A stretch of DNA of 64,000 nt from Drosophila miranda (taxonomy: Eukaryota; Arthropoda; Insecta; Diptera; Drosophilidae). Each line of letters starts with the position of its first letter. Positions within the stretch are counted from its first letter, which is position 1. Under the pieces are notes generated by a model. That model saw only the letters and a list, made by a program, of their open reading frames with translations. It was not told where the DNA came from and ran no database searches. The position numbers and the translations under genes were made by a program. Below are positions 28,072-39,805 of this stretch, one piece after another. The stretch covers positions 10,106,001 to 10,170,000 of the forward strand of contig NC_046674.1 in NCBI RefSeq assembly GCF_003369915.1, written 5' to 3'.

Positions 28072-29431
28072 ATGCAGAGCCAGCAAATTTCTCTAGTGAT
28101 AGTTTTTCTCGGCTGCCTTCTCGTGGCACCACTGAGGTGAGTCCTGTGCCTTAAGGAGAAAGTGGAAGAAACTTCGGGTTTGTTTTTGGTTGCGTGGGGC
28201 CGAAGAGGGAGACCTGGAATCGCACTTCCCTCTTGGACTCCAAAACCCCCACCCCATCAAGGACAAGCACTCAATGTCAATGGTGAACCAGTTTCGATGG
28301 AGTCACAATCCTTTGTTGCACACCTGCACACACTGTAGGTCCGAGGGGGGAGGGGCGGGCGTCAAGTTCAAGGTTGACCCAGTAACCCCCTTCGCCCAGC
28401 CGACAGCAACGCGACAAAGAAAAGCAAACAAAATCTATACAATTACTCATTTGGGTATCAATTACAGTGCCCACGACGACATATCGGATTCCGATGAATC
28501 AACCTCCGGTGTTGTGGAAAGGCAGCCACAAAGGAAAACGCTGCCCGACAATGGCAGTGACAGTGACGATGGCGATGGCGATGACGATGACGACTCCTTG
28601 TATCCCTTCGATGACTCCGGACTGTTAGACGATCCAACGCGGGCGATGGAGAGGCATCAGCGCGTCCACGACCACAACTGGGATGTGCTGATTTTCACCC
28701 AGCAATGGCCGGTGACCACCTGCTATCACTGGCGCGAGGACAACCCCTCGCAGGAGTGCTCGCTGCCGCAGAAGAAGGAGTTCTGGACCATACACGGCAT
28801 CTGGCCCACCAAGCTGGGCTCCCTGGGGCCCTCTTTCTGCAACAAGTCGGCGGAGTTTGATGTGGACAAGCTGGATGGGATATCGAATCGGCTGGAGACC
28901 TTCTGGCCGGACCTGAAGGGGGCCACGTCGCAGGAGTGGTTGTGGAAGCACGAGTGGCAGAAGCACGGCACCTGCGCCATGCTCATCGAGGAGCTGGACG
29001 ACGAGCTCAAGTACTTTGCGCAGGGCCTCAGCTGGCGGGAGCAGTACATCATGTCGCGCATCCTGGACGCCTCGGACATCCACCCCGACTCGAACAACAC
29101 GGTCACGGCCATCAACAATGCCATCGTGAAGGCGCTCGGCAAGAATCCCTCCATCCACTGCCTCTTCGATACGAAGCACGAGATTAGCTATCTCTCGGAG
29201 ATCCGCATCTGCTTCAACAAGTCCCTCGAGCTGATCGACTGCGATGGGGTCAAGCTGGGCGATGCCGTCTCCATCAAGTATCCGGGTGGCAATGTGACCA
29301 CCAATTGCCACATCAGCAGCCTGGTCCACTACCCCAGTCTGGTGCCGCCGCTCCAGCGCAAGCGGGAATGGAAGTTCCCGCTGGTGAACGTATACAAGCT
29401 GCTCCAGTTTCTCATGTGGTTCACCCTGTAA
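28072..29431 (+). CDS. RNaseX25: Ribonuclease T2 family secreted/lysosomal RNase (RNase X25)
   Basis: Two exons, 28072-28136 and 28468-29431, give 342 residues. Exon 1 encodes a hydrophobic N-terminal segment (LVIVFLGCLLVA) that reads as a signal peptide, so the enzyme should enter the secretory or lysosomal pathway. Both catalytic signatures of RNase T2 enzymes are present: CAS I as FWTIHGIWP (about residue 120) and CAS II as WKHEWQKHGTCA (about residue 172), each with its catalytic histidine. Multiple cysteines are consistent with the family's disulfides. An Asp/Ser-rich acidic stretch precedes the catalytic domain (about residues 25-65), which is unusual for the family and may be a linker or propeptide. 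These enzymes cleave single-stranded RNA through a 2',3'-cyclic phosphate. The gene converges on the UBXN4-like gene. Confidence 0.93.
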
Positions 29432-30034
29432 TGAACCGTGGATTGAAAGTTGAAAGAAATGATCTTATATTTTGTATAGACTTAGTTTTTGGGATTGCAC
29501 TCCCTTTGGGAAGACGAAGAGGCGCGCCTTAGGAGGACTTGTTGACTCCTATTAGTTTTTTCACCACACCCCTACACCCTTAGAACCTCTCCTGACACTA
29601 CTCTCCTCCCGGTGGAGGAGTCTGCACTGCGTCGAGGCGTAACCCGAAATCCAAGTGGTATTTATTGTGTATAGAAGGAAATACATATATAGCAAATCAT
29701 CAAATTAAGGGACTTTTTCCTTTTGTGAGCCCATAAAAAAGACAAGACCTCAAGACAAGGGCTATTTGTTCATCATCCTCATAGTTTGTTTCACATCTCC
29801 CCAGAAGCCCATCCCCCACATCCAGATCTCTGTAGGATCAGTGGCTTGGCCCCCTTTCCCCTTACACCCCTAACTCTTAAGGATAACCATAGCCCTACGA
29901 CATTTGTTCAATTAAACACGACTTAATATTTGGAATATTGTCTGATTGATTTTCAGTTAAATATTTATATTAATTTTGTTGTAACAGGTTATGCAGTAGG
30001 CTGATGTCTATCGAGTCCTTCCTTCTTCCTTATT
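29432..30034. other. Convergent intergenic region (3' UTRs of RNaseX25 and the UBXN4-like gene)
   Basis: This is a 600-bp stretch without a gene between two stop codons that face each other. It is AT-rich and presumably shared by the two 3' UTRs. The stop of the minus-strand gene overlaps an AATAAA word. Confidence 0.6.
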
Positions 30035-32127
30035 TTATTGCTGCTGCGTGGAGTTGCCGTTGTAGGTGGCCTTGTTGTCCTTGTCGTCCTTTGCGTCGTG
30101 CAGCCGTCGTATGTTGGCATTCCCATAGCGCGGTGCCTGGTATCCCCCCGGTCGCGACTGGAACTGCTGTTCCTGAGCCTGTGCCTGGGTCGTGGCATGC
30201 GCCAGCACTGTGGGCGGCGTCTGAGCAGGTTGCTGTCCAGCAGCATCGTTTCCTGTTCCCGGCGAGGATGGCGGTGTGGTTGATTCTGTCTCGGGTGCCT
30301 CTGGCGCCGGCTGCGGGTTGAGGCCTGGCGCCGGCATGGGGCGCATCGAGAACATATCCATGTTTCGGCGAGCGGCACTGCGAGAACAACGGGTTACGAA
30401 ATGCCAAATCAATCCTTCAATCACATTATTGAGTACTCACGCATCGCCCTGGACCAGGGCCACATTGGTACCGCCCTCACGACCTGGCCAGCGAACGTTG
30501 GCCAGCATCACGGTGACCTGCTGCGAAATCGGACGCCATCCATTCTTGCGGATGTAATCGAAAGCCTTGGCTGCCGGCGTAATCATCGCCCACATCACAG
30601 TGGTCAGCATGGACATCAACGAGCCCCCGGTGCGCACCACGCGGTTGACCTGCTCCTTGGTCAGGACCAGCACCACGGCATTGGGCACCAGATTCAGCTC
30701 TAGCAAGGTCTTGACCTCATCCTCTGTGCGGAACTCCCGCCGGGGGTAGCTTGTGGCCAGAGTGAAGTCGCGCCTATCGGTGCCCGACAGCAGCTCATTC
30801 CGCACGTAGATGCGAACGGTGCCGAGCAGAGCGCCGATCGGGAAGGACTTGGTGCGCTGCACGCCATCGGGCAGACGGATCTGCAGACGCGTCTGATCCG
30901 CGAAGCTAAGCGAGTCGGACATGACGGTCGCTGCGCTCGTGTTCGTTGCGATGTGGACGTCGTCATCTGGAATCACGCGATGCACCTGCTCCGCCCGATC
31001 GGCTGCGATTTGGGCGCGAATGCGGTCGCGAGTCTCCTGCTCCTCCTGCCGATTGCGACGAATACGTTCCTTCGAAATGACAGGAGTGTGAATTTACAGA
31101 TTTACAGAATTTTTGCTCTTTTTTGCCGTTACCTGCATATTTTTAAGCTCCTGCTCCTTGGTGAGCGCCTCCTGGGTCTGGGCCTCCTTTCCCTCTCGAC
31201 GACGCCTTAGCGTGTTCTCCCTCTCCCTCTTCTGTCGTTGCTCCTGCTCCTGTTCCTGCTCGCGGCGCTTCTTCTCCTGTCTGTTCTGTATCTCAACCAT
31301 CCGCACGGCAGAGTCGGTTGGCTGTTGCTGTGTCGGTGTTGGTGTCGGCTCGGCCGGTGCCGATACTGCTGCCGAGGCAGCTGTGGCAGGCTGAGAGGAA
31401 CTTGAACTGGAGCCCACTAAAGTCAGCAACTCTGCAGAAGCCGATGTCACAACGGGCAATGGGGGCGACGCCGAAGTCGTCGAGGGGTTCTTATTGTCTC
31501 CTGCGGCGATTGTGGATCCGATTACTGGTGTATCCGAAGGCTCAGCCCCAGTTTTAGTCGAAACGCTGGGCTTCTCGGGGGCTGCTGCCGAACTGCTGTC
31601 TAGCGCCGGTGTCGAAGCAGTTGATTTGCTGGCGAGACTGGTTGCGTGCGGCACTTCATCTGTTTTGGGTTGCTGGGCCTTTTCACTTGCCGTGTCATCG
31701 GCTCCGGCCATTTTTCGCGACTGTGTCTCTCGACTGGGTGAGGGGCGACTGCTGTTGCTAGTGGCGGCCTGCTGGTTCTCCTCCCGTTTACCTGACAGGA
31801 CAAGGACTTTGTCGATTTTGGCGACCAAGTCCTCGGCACTGCCAATGATGCCAGTGGCCATATCCAGGGGTGTGCCCGATTTGCCAATAAAGAAGATTGA
31901 AGGAATGGGTACGACTTTGTCTAAAGGATTGCGAGGACAATGATATCGAATGAGTTCCGTGGAGCATTGACTGCAAGGGCTGTACTTACAGAGGGACTTG
32001 AACTGGCCATAGGCTGTGCTGTTGCCTTGGACTTTGATGGCCACAAAGTCCGAGGTCTCTAGACGGGAGCGCACTTGCTGATCGTCCACGAATCGCTCCA
32101 GCTTGCTGGACAGCTCGTTCTCACCTA

Positions 32128-32183
<56 letters not shown>

Positions 32184-32355
32184 GGAGTAAACGAATTGAT
32201 TATTGACGATGACGTGGTGCGTGAATGAATGTTTGCTGTGCTGTGCTGGAGGATTTCCTCCCAAGTGCCATACCTTGTATAAACACGACAAAGATGGCAT
32301 TTTTGGATTTGGATTCCGCCACGGCTTCCGCTATGTTGCCCGAATGCCAGTTCAT
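30035..32355 (-). CDS. UBXN4/erasin-like UBX-domain protein (ER, p97 adaptor)
   Basis: Five minus-strand exons (32355-32274, 32124-31990, 31920-31133, 31069-30441, 30377-30035) join in frame to 658 residues. The N-terminus MNWHSGNIAEAVAESK and the following thioredoxin-like segment (FVAIKVQG, VVPIPSIFFIG) match UBXN4. A long Ser/Thr/Ala-rich linker leads to an Arg/Glu-rich coiled segment (REQEQEQEQRQKRER). The UBX domain (about residues 390-480) contains RLPDG and the late LVLTKEQ strand. A hydrophobic stretch after it (SMLTTVMWAMITP) fits the membrane hairpin known in UBXN4. UBXN4 anchors p97/VCP at the endoplasmic reticulum for ER-associated degradation. The likely fly orthologue is CG8042, but I am not certain. 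The first intron contains a 49-base G run. The promoter abuts repeat block 2. Confidence 0.88.
32128..32176. repeat. 49-base homopolymer G run
   Basis: An uninterrupted run of 49 G (C on the transcribed strand of the UBXN4-like gene) ends three bases from the splice acceptor of exon 2. It could be a real expanded polypyrimidine tract or an assembly/sequencing artefact. Confidence 0.95.
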
Positions 32356-32519
32356 GTTTCTGCTTCTTTTCGATTATGGTTATGTGTGTACCACTGCTTT
32401 TTGGTCGGAAGGGAAGGTTACGAAAAATTTAGCCTGAGGTTTGTTTTTCCAGAAAAAATAATTTCTGCTGACAGCTGACGATGACTGTGTGCTATCGGGG
32501 GACGCTCGGTGTTGTCAGC

Positions 32520-33530
32520 TCGGTTCACACTCCGGTATATCGGTATATTTAAAGAATGTCACCACTAGCGATCAGCTGTCGCGATTTATCGAAGCACTGC
32601 CATCTCAAGTTTGGTGGGACTTTTTTGGGATTTTCTCTGGGATTTTTCCTCGCCACTTACGTCCTCACTTACGTTTTCTTACGTGTTATGCTGCTGGCAA
32701 CATTCAATTTGTATGGACCAGACTCATGTGCCGTGAAATCGAGCAGCACTCTTCCTCAACATGGTGCGGATTCAGCAACATTTTGAATACCCTGGGGAAA
32801 TGGATGATCTAGAATGGAGGAAATGTTTGTTATCTAATGCACCAATATAGGCCAAAACTAGTCAGTCTCTGTTTTAAAGGTATTTCAACGACATTTTGAA
32901 GGTAGTGTTCTTCTTACAGAAACCAAGAATGGGTATCGGGATCGAGATATATTTACAATACCCTAATCATATGCATTAATATGTCTAAAACATAACAATT
33001 TGAGATAATTTGTTTATTAATTACGTTTTAAAACAGCTGGGAAAAACAGTTTCTTCATATATATTAACGAAATAGGGTATACCTGTGCACAAACTCCGGT
33101 TGACGTGACATTTCATACTCACTTACGTTGCCACTGTTTTTTTGTTGACCTTTTTTGCATAAACCTTGTTTTATACACTATACAATAAAAGAGAGTACTT
33201 AAAAGTAGTCAATCAGGTAGACAATTTATTCATTAATGGTCTAAAATTATGTGGGCAGAGCTAATGGTTTTAGTTAGGCAGCATTATTCAACGGAATAAA
33301 GAAATTGAACAATTGGAACGATTTTTCTCTTACGTTTTATTACGTTTCATTTGTTTGACCTTTTTCGCTAAAACCTTTTTTTAAGCAAAATCCAAAAAAA
33401 GCAAGTATTAAAAATAAGCCAGCTAAGTAGAAAATTGATTCATCAATCGTATAAAAATATGTGGGCATGGCTAAAAAATGTTCTATATAGCTGGGAATAT
33501 TCGACGGAATAAAGAATTGAGCAATTGGAA
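32520..33530 (+). repeat. AT-rich dispersed repeat, block 2 (beside the UBXN4-like promoter and array)
   Basis: This block contains diverged members of the same repeat family as blocks 1 and 3: a CCTGGGGAAATGGATGAT phrase near 32790, AACGAAATAGGGTATAC near 33066, and GTGGGCA-GGCTA phrases followed by an ATTCGACGGAA word near 33250 and 33460. The left edge near 32530 carries GGTATATCGGTATATTT, a Motif 6-like word, near the presumed start of the minus-strand UBXN4-like gene. No ORF of note. Confidence 0.65.
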
Positions 33531-33579
33531 CGATACTCGTTTGCTTATTCTACTGTTGTATGAACAAAAGTGCCTTGTG

Positions 33580-34448
33580 CGTATGCCTGTAGTGGCTGCT
33601 GTAAGTCCTGATGTCACAGGGCACTCCCCAAAAACAGCCGCTGTTCCACGGCTATTCCGTGCTTTCCACCTTCTTCTTCCACCAGCGGCGCCCTTTGGCC
33701 CAGTTGTGGCCCACTACTCCGCCATGCCTCAGCCCCCAGAAGACGAATTTAATAGGAAAACAATTGATAAAGGAAGAAGAAGAACAGACTCAGCTGTTCG
33801 TCTGAAAACGGCATCTGGACAGCGTCTTCAGGATTCTGGTGTCTGGTGCGATGGAAAGACCGACAAGACAAAATCGCGTGTGCCGTGAGGAATGGGCCTG
33901 CCTGTACCGGCCCCGCGAGCCCACTGCGTGGTGCCTGCCGCCTTCCTGCTGTTCTCGGGCCAGGAGCACATTGGGCCGTATCTCGACCGAGTGCAGCGAG
34001 GGGAACGGAACCAAGACGACGAGCTGATACCCTTCAAGGATGTGGGCGATGCGCCCACGTTTCGTGTGGACACCGGATGCGAAAGTGCTGTGCAGTCGCC
34101 CAAATTGTTTCCACATCTACATAGCCAGCGGGGTGGTACTCACAAAGTCTGCTCGTGCCCCAAGCATCTGATGCTGATGCTCGCACACCGAGCCAAAGAA
34201 TCGAGCACTAATGGCTCCATCGAATAAATTAAATAAGGCAGTAAGCAGTAAGCATAGCCAAAAATAATTGAAAATCACTGCATACTGATATTCTCCACGC
34301 AGGGAAGCACGCCGTCAAGCACTCCCTTTTAAAAATGCAATAGAGAACCTGCTGGATATTGCATTTGAGGTGCAACGCGACCAAGCTGCGAAAGAAGATG
34401 GCGCGAAAAGACTCTGGACGAGTGGGCCAGGTTACCACTACCACAATG
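33580..34448 (+). other. Unidentified gene-like fragment left of the array
   Basis: The GC content and codon pattern change here. On the plus strand, segments with strong GC third-position bias are visible in 33800-33945 (CREEWACLYRPREPTAW) and, one frame over, in 33935-34125 (AAFLLFSGQEHIGPYLD). A further coding-like stretch lies at about 34303-34440 (ALPFKNAIENLLDIAFEV) after an AG acceptor. In-frame stops and the frame change mean it is broken or my frame choices are wrong. I do not recognise the protein. It fuses directly to the galene fragment at 34449. It may be part of a decayed gene or mobile element captured at the array edge. Confidence 0.35.
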
Positions 34449-35425
34449 CCTGGATGACTTCGGAGGAGGATCTGGCCACCAGCGGACTACCAGGAATGCA
34501 GCGCCACGGAGTCAATCAATGCCCCGATCCGCACACCAGCGACAACGACAGAGGGATCGCGAGAGGGAGCGTTCTCCGAAGCCTCCTCGGAACGCAGGTC
34601 GTCGCGCTGGCAGCCTGGGACGTCAATCCACACGCTATGGCAACCACTTGGAGCTCCCCGACTACGATGCTCCGCCACAGGGGTCCTCCAGGGATCATCG
34701 CAGGGACCGACGAGGACGCTCTCCGCGCAGCTACGAGGATTATGTGGAGGAGAGCTTCGATGAGGTGTCCCTGTGCGACGGCGGCCACTACGAGGACTAT
34801 CCCCCCGTCCATAGCAAGTCCAGGAGTCGCGAGCCGCGCCGGAATCATCGTCGGAGGGAGCGGGCCGAGCGTCTGCCTCCCTCGCCGCGTATCATGTCGC
34901 CCATGGGTTTCCCTGTCCAGCGGCAGATCCGACGTCGTCCCAGCTACGAATACGACGAAGACGACTCCATGTATGGGGAGGACTATGGGGACTATGGCGA
35001 TCTCCTGCCCAAGGACCGTCCTGTGCCCATCTGGCTGTGCGTCTTCCTGGTCGTCAGCTACATCCTGGGGGGCGCCGCCCTGTTTGCCTACTGGGAGAAC
35101 TGGTCCTTTCTGGACTCGGCCTACTTCTGCTTCATCACGCTGACGACAATCGGTAGGAAATTCCAGAGGTACTTTCAGAAATCTCTTGTGCTGATTCTGT
35201 TCATGTTTCTCGCTGGGATTTGGCGACTTTGTGCCTGCCAAGGGCGTCAAGGATGAGTCGGAGCAGTCCATTGCCTATTGCTCGTTGTATCTGCTCTTTG
35301 GCATTGCTCTCCTGGCCATGAGCTTCAATTTGGTCCAGGAGGAGTTCATAGCGAATGTTAAGGAGGTGGCACGTCGTCTGGGCATCCTCAAAGATGACGA
35401 TGAGGACGATCGCGATGAGGATTAG
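34449..35425 (+). pseudogene. galene: galene (K2P channel) 3' fragment, copy A
   Basis: The fragment starts inside the large cytoplasmic loop and continues through M3 (VFLVVSYILGGAALFAYW), the second pore helix (ITLTTIG) and, after an intron, FGDFVPAKG and M4 (YLLFGIALLAMSFNLVQEE). A two-pore potassium channel needs M1, P1 and M2, which are absent. The last intron should end in AG just before the GATTTGGCG that encodes FGD, but the bases at 35215-35216 read GG, so normal splicing is lost. This copy keeps a sense codon (GGA) where copies B and C have TGA. K2P channels carry background potassium current in the plasma membrane; this fragment cannot. Confidence 0.82.
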
Positions 35426-36140
35426 GGGGGTTTACTCTTAAAACTATAGTATTCAACACTAGAGAACTGCATGCATCTTCTTAGGATTCTTTTATTCGCA
35501 TTCAAAGGCGTTTCAATCGAAACATTTACTGTGGATTCATGCAGATAACTTAAACACCTTTCATAGGATTTTGTACACTCTTCATAGGATATACCTCTTG
35601 CATCTTCGATTAGAGCTTAAATTATTAAGTAAATTAAGTTTCCTTAAGGTTACAGCTTACACTCAACGGAATAGTCAACGCACAGGGAACCCTAAAGATC
35701 GTCAACAAGTAGATTCTCTTAGTTTACATAAGTTTTCACACGAATATTCAGATTAAAGTGCGTCCCCGAACGGGTTTCCCCAATTCTACATATCATTACG
35801 CTTAAACTGTCCGGCCAAACCCTTCGTTCTTGAAACTCGCATTGAAGTCTCAAGAAATTAACTCAAAGTTGAACTCTCAAGGTCGCAGTCAAGACGTTTC
35901 CTTAAATATACACAACTTATTAAGCGAATATTCGAGTTTAATGTGGGCTAACCAAGGTCCAAGGCAAGGGGTTTGCTGAGCATTAAGTTTATTTAATTAT
36001 TAAATTTTGCAGCATACAGAAGAAGAAAAAAAACAAAAGAATCTCCAGGGAATTGCCGGCGAATGAAAGGTGAGTGAAGTACTGGGGCAAGTAGCAGATG
36101 TAGATAGAGATATATGTGTGCCATCGATCCCCCGATCGAT
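35426..36140. other. Spacer between galene 3' end and Klp61F 3' end (unit 1)
   Basis: AT-rich 3' flanking DNA, repeated nearly unchanged in units 2 (41489-42203) and 3 (47490-48204). It holds one exon-like segment on the plus strand at 36013-36069, flanked by a T-rich stretch ending in TTTTGCAG and by GTGAGT, which might be a noncoding or alternative galene exon. No ORF. Confidence 0.5.
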
Positions 36141-39100
36141 TCAGGACACGTTCTCTTTGTTGTGCTGAAAAAGAGTATTCGGATTATTTATATTTACTCA
36201 ATCATTAGCAATGACTGCTTACTCTCTTAAAGGCTGATTTTCTGGGAGTCAGGGAGCGGGACAGCGAGCCAGACACTGGCGGCTTCAAAGCATTGGAGTT
36301 CATGATGCGTGTGGTGCCGCAGCCGCGTTTCATGTTGATGCCAGTCACAGTGCCCTCGATGGGCGTTGAATTCATGAGGGTCTCCGTCTCGGAGAGCTCC
36401 TGAACGGAGTGCAGAGAGTCCTCCTGCTCACCCTCGCTGCACTAAAAGGATACAAGATTAAGGAAACTAATTTTGAGGAGGGGTTTCATTGGCTTTCTAC
36501 CTCATCTATGGTGGCTGTGGTATCCAAATCCGACCAATCCTGCTCTTGACGGTAACGCCTCACTATGTCCTGATGGGGGGAGGTGGCCACCAGCGAACGT
36601 GGATACACGAAATCTCGCTTCGAGGGGGTTGTTCCCGTAGGGGCATAGGTCTTCAGTTCGTTCTGCTGGAAGCGGACGACGTCCTGCTCGCAATTTTGCA
36701 GCTGTTGGCGCTGCAAGGTCTCATGCTTTGTCGTTTGTTGCTGTAGCTGCTCCACAAGGTCGCCGGCAACAGTAGAGTGTCTAATGAACCGCTGGCGTTC
36801 CTCTCTCTCCAGCTGCAGCCTCTCCTCGCATACGTTCTCCAGTTCCTTTTGCTGTTTCTCTTTGAGAGTCTCCCGCTCCTTGCCATTGTCTAGGCACATG
36901 GCCTTCACGTTCTGGAGGTTATTGCGATACGCCACGACATTCAATTCCGTGTGTTTGACGAACTCCTGGCAGAGATTTGTCACATGGGCCTGCAGCATCG
37001 AGCACTTGGCCACGCCCAAGTCCACGCACCGCATGCCGCTTGCCATTTGGGCGGAGAGTTCTGCTTGGGCCGCCTGCGAGGCGGCGGATCCTTCTTTCTG
37101 GTAGACCTGCACACTGGCCTTCGTCTTTTCCACTTTTTTGCTCTTTTGCAGGCGATTCTCCTCCATTTGCAAGAGGCGTTCGGAAATGCTCTGGCTGTTC
37201 TTGGCCCCCAGCTCCTTGAACTGCTCCAATTGCATCATCACCGACTCGATCAGGGCCTCCTGCTGGTGGGCCAGTGCCCGCTCGTTGGCCACCTCCGCCT
37301 GCAGCTGCTGCAGATTCTCCGCATCGGGCAGAGACAGTTCGCTGAGGAGCTCCAGCTGCCGCTGCACCTCCGTCACATGTTTCTCCAACGACTCGGCATT
37401 GTTTGCAATGATGCTGGAGAACCGCTGCTGCATGGACTCCAGCATGGCCTTGTGGCTGTGGCTGTTCTCCTCCAGCTCCAGCACCTGCAGATGGATATCC
37501 TCCCGCAACTGCCTCTCCCGCTGCTGCAGTTGATCCAGCAACGCCTCGACCAACATTGTCGTATGCCCATCGCAGTTCTCCGATATATCCGCCACTAACT
37601 TTGCCTGCAGCTGCTCCTGATCCTTCAGCGATTGGCTGCAGATCCCCTTGAGCATTTCGATGCTTTTGCTGGCATTCACAGTCAAGCGTTGCACCACGCT
37701 ATTGGAGTTTTCTAGGCAATGCAAAAACAGAAACAGAACAGAACAGAAATAAGGTGAAAACTGGCACAGGGAGAGCTTTTGGTCGTGGCTCACCCAATTC
37801 CTGGCTCAGATGCTGCTTGGAGGCCGCCTGCTGCTCCAAATAGAGACTCAGGCTGCCGCCAATCACCTCCAGATTGTCCTGCATGCGATCCTTGAACTGA
37901 TCGCAGGCACTGCGTATCTTTTCATCGGTGTCCCTTCGCCGTTCGATGGTGCCATGAAGCTGCTCCGTTTCATTGGTGGCCAGATCTGCCACGGCCAGGA
38001 TTTTGTGCGCCTGCGTCGTGAGCGTCTCCTCCGTTTTCATGTGCGAGGCCACCAGCTGTTTCTTCTCATTGTAGCGGCGCTTGGTCTTCGTGAGGACCTT
38101 CTTTGTCAGCAGTAGACTCGCCTCGGTGTCGGTTAGGTGCTGCTCCGTTTTCTTCAGCTCCTGGGTCTTCTCCACGAGACTCAGGCTCACCTCGTTGAAG
38201 GTCTTCTCCTTCGACTGCAGCTCATCTTTGAGGGCCTTCAGCAGCAACATCTTCTCGTTGAGCTCTCGATTCTGCGAGGACATTTTCATGGTCATCTCCC
38301 CGTAGGTCTCCTCCGACAGATAGATGCCATTCTTGTCTCGCGCTGCGAGGAGATCTCGCTTCAGTTTGTCAATCTCCTCGGTGTACTCCTTGAGGACCGT
38401 TTTCTTGGTTAGCTTCTGATTGACTTCTGGCTTATTCTGGATATTCTTCGCCCGATGCGCGTACTCCAGCGTGCTGAGTGTCTCGTCAATGTCCTTGTGC
38501 CCTGGCGAGACGGTGGCAATGATCGAGGTCTTTGTCCGGCCGCCCAGCGACTCCTGCAGCAGGCGCGTCAGCTTCGATTCGCGGTACGGGACATGGGGGG
38601 CCCGATCCACCAGAGCGGTAATCACACGGCCCAGCGTCAGGAGGCTCTGGTTGATGTTGACCATCTCGCGCACGCGTATCCCCTTCTCGTTGCCCGCCTT
38701 GAAGAGGTTCTCGCTGCCCGCCAGATCCACCAGATTGAGTTTTCCGATCTTCAGTATATCCTCGCCATCGATGCCGTTCTCACGAATGTGCACCACTATG
38801 GAGAAGACGGTGTGGCTGCGCGAGGACTGCGCGTTCATCAGGGTGGTCGCGGTCTTGCGTCGCTCCTTGCCCTTCTCCAGGAGCTTGTAGACATCGTCCT
38901 TGCTCTGGACAGTGATCTCCTCGAGGCCCTGGATGATCACCGAACCCTTCTGTGTGCTGTCGTCGAAGATGCGTATCTTTGTGGAGTCATCGGTGGAGAG
39001 GAGGTCGCACAGCTCCTCGTTGTACAGCTCCAGGTAGGAGATGCGCATCGTAAACTCAACTTCCATCATGCGGAGTTCGTCGAAAAGGTGACTCAAGGCA

Positions 39101-39687
39101 CGCGGTATGATGCCCACATCAGAGTCCTACAAAAGGGCCAAAAGCCAAAGACAAAAGGCAGGTAGAGCAGCAATTAACGTTTGAACCGCCTCCCTCGTCC
39201 GATTCTAGGAATTAGAAAACTGGTTCCCCTCTACTCACATCTTCCCAAGAGGACTTCAACTCCGCGGTCTCATTCCCCACCATCGTGTGCGTCTTGCCAG
39301 TACCCGTCTGTCCGTACGCGAACACCGTGCAAGTGTAGCCGCTTAGCACCTCTTCGATCAGGGGCGACACCACCACCGCATAGACATCGCACTGCTTGGA
39401 CTCGGGGCCGAAGCTCCGATCAAACGTAAACTTCTTTGTCAACTTCGAGTCGAGGGTGTGGCGTGTGAGGATCTCGCGTGGATTGAGCACATCCACAACC
39501 TCTGCGGAGCGTATGCATCGCTCGCGTGCATTCAGCGGCCTGCAGGGATGGAAATCGTACTTATTGGGCGATCTACTACCCGTAGATGGGGCACTCACCT
39601 AACGCGCACATAGACCTGAATGTTTTGGTTCGATTTGCGTGCCTGCTGCTGCTGAAGTTGCAGGCGTACGTTGTTCGATGTGTCCAT
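36141..39687 (-). CDS. Klp61F: Klp61F kinesin-5 motor, array copy 1 (intact)
   Basis: Six exons on the minus strand (39687-39599, 39539-39239, 39126-37794, 37711-36501, 36441-36223, 36164-36141) join in frame to 1058 residues, close to the fly protein of about 1066. The N-terminal motor contains the P-loop GQTGTGKT, switch I NAQSSRSH and switch II DLAGSE. A long coiled-coil rod rich in Gln, Glu and Leu follows. The tail has the BimC box ([17 protein letters not shown]) with its Cdk1-target threonine, and the protein ends HNKENVS, containing a KEN degron. Kinesin-5 is a bipolar homotetramer that slides antiparallel microtubules and holds the mitotic and meiotic spindle bipolar. The start is the ATG at 39687. 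The gene sits in a tandem unit with a galene remnant, away from its expected 61F neighbours. Confidence 0.95.
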
Positions 39688-39805
39688 TTTACAGCACAAA
39701 ACTCAAAATTCACTTTTAAGAGCGTAAAAAACTTTTGTTTCCAGCACTTGGAAATGTACACATTTACTCTTTTTAACTTTGTGACAGCTGGGGCAAGGTG
39801 ACAAC

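Noticed and set aside
34516-35271. Minus-strand frames of about 250 codons opposite galene copies
   Set aside because: Mirror of the Arg/Ser-rich galene loop; no homology visible and repeated only because the units are repeated.
36951-37598. Long plus-strand frame of about 215 codons opposite Klp61F exon 4 (repeated in each unit)
   Set aside because: It is the antisense shadow of a GC-rich coiled-coil exon, Leu/Gln-rich, with no start or splice context.
38455-39165. Plus-strand frame of 236 codons opposite the Klp61F motor exon
   Set aside because: Antisense shadow; the minus strand has unmistakable kinesin motifs.
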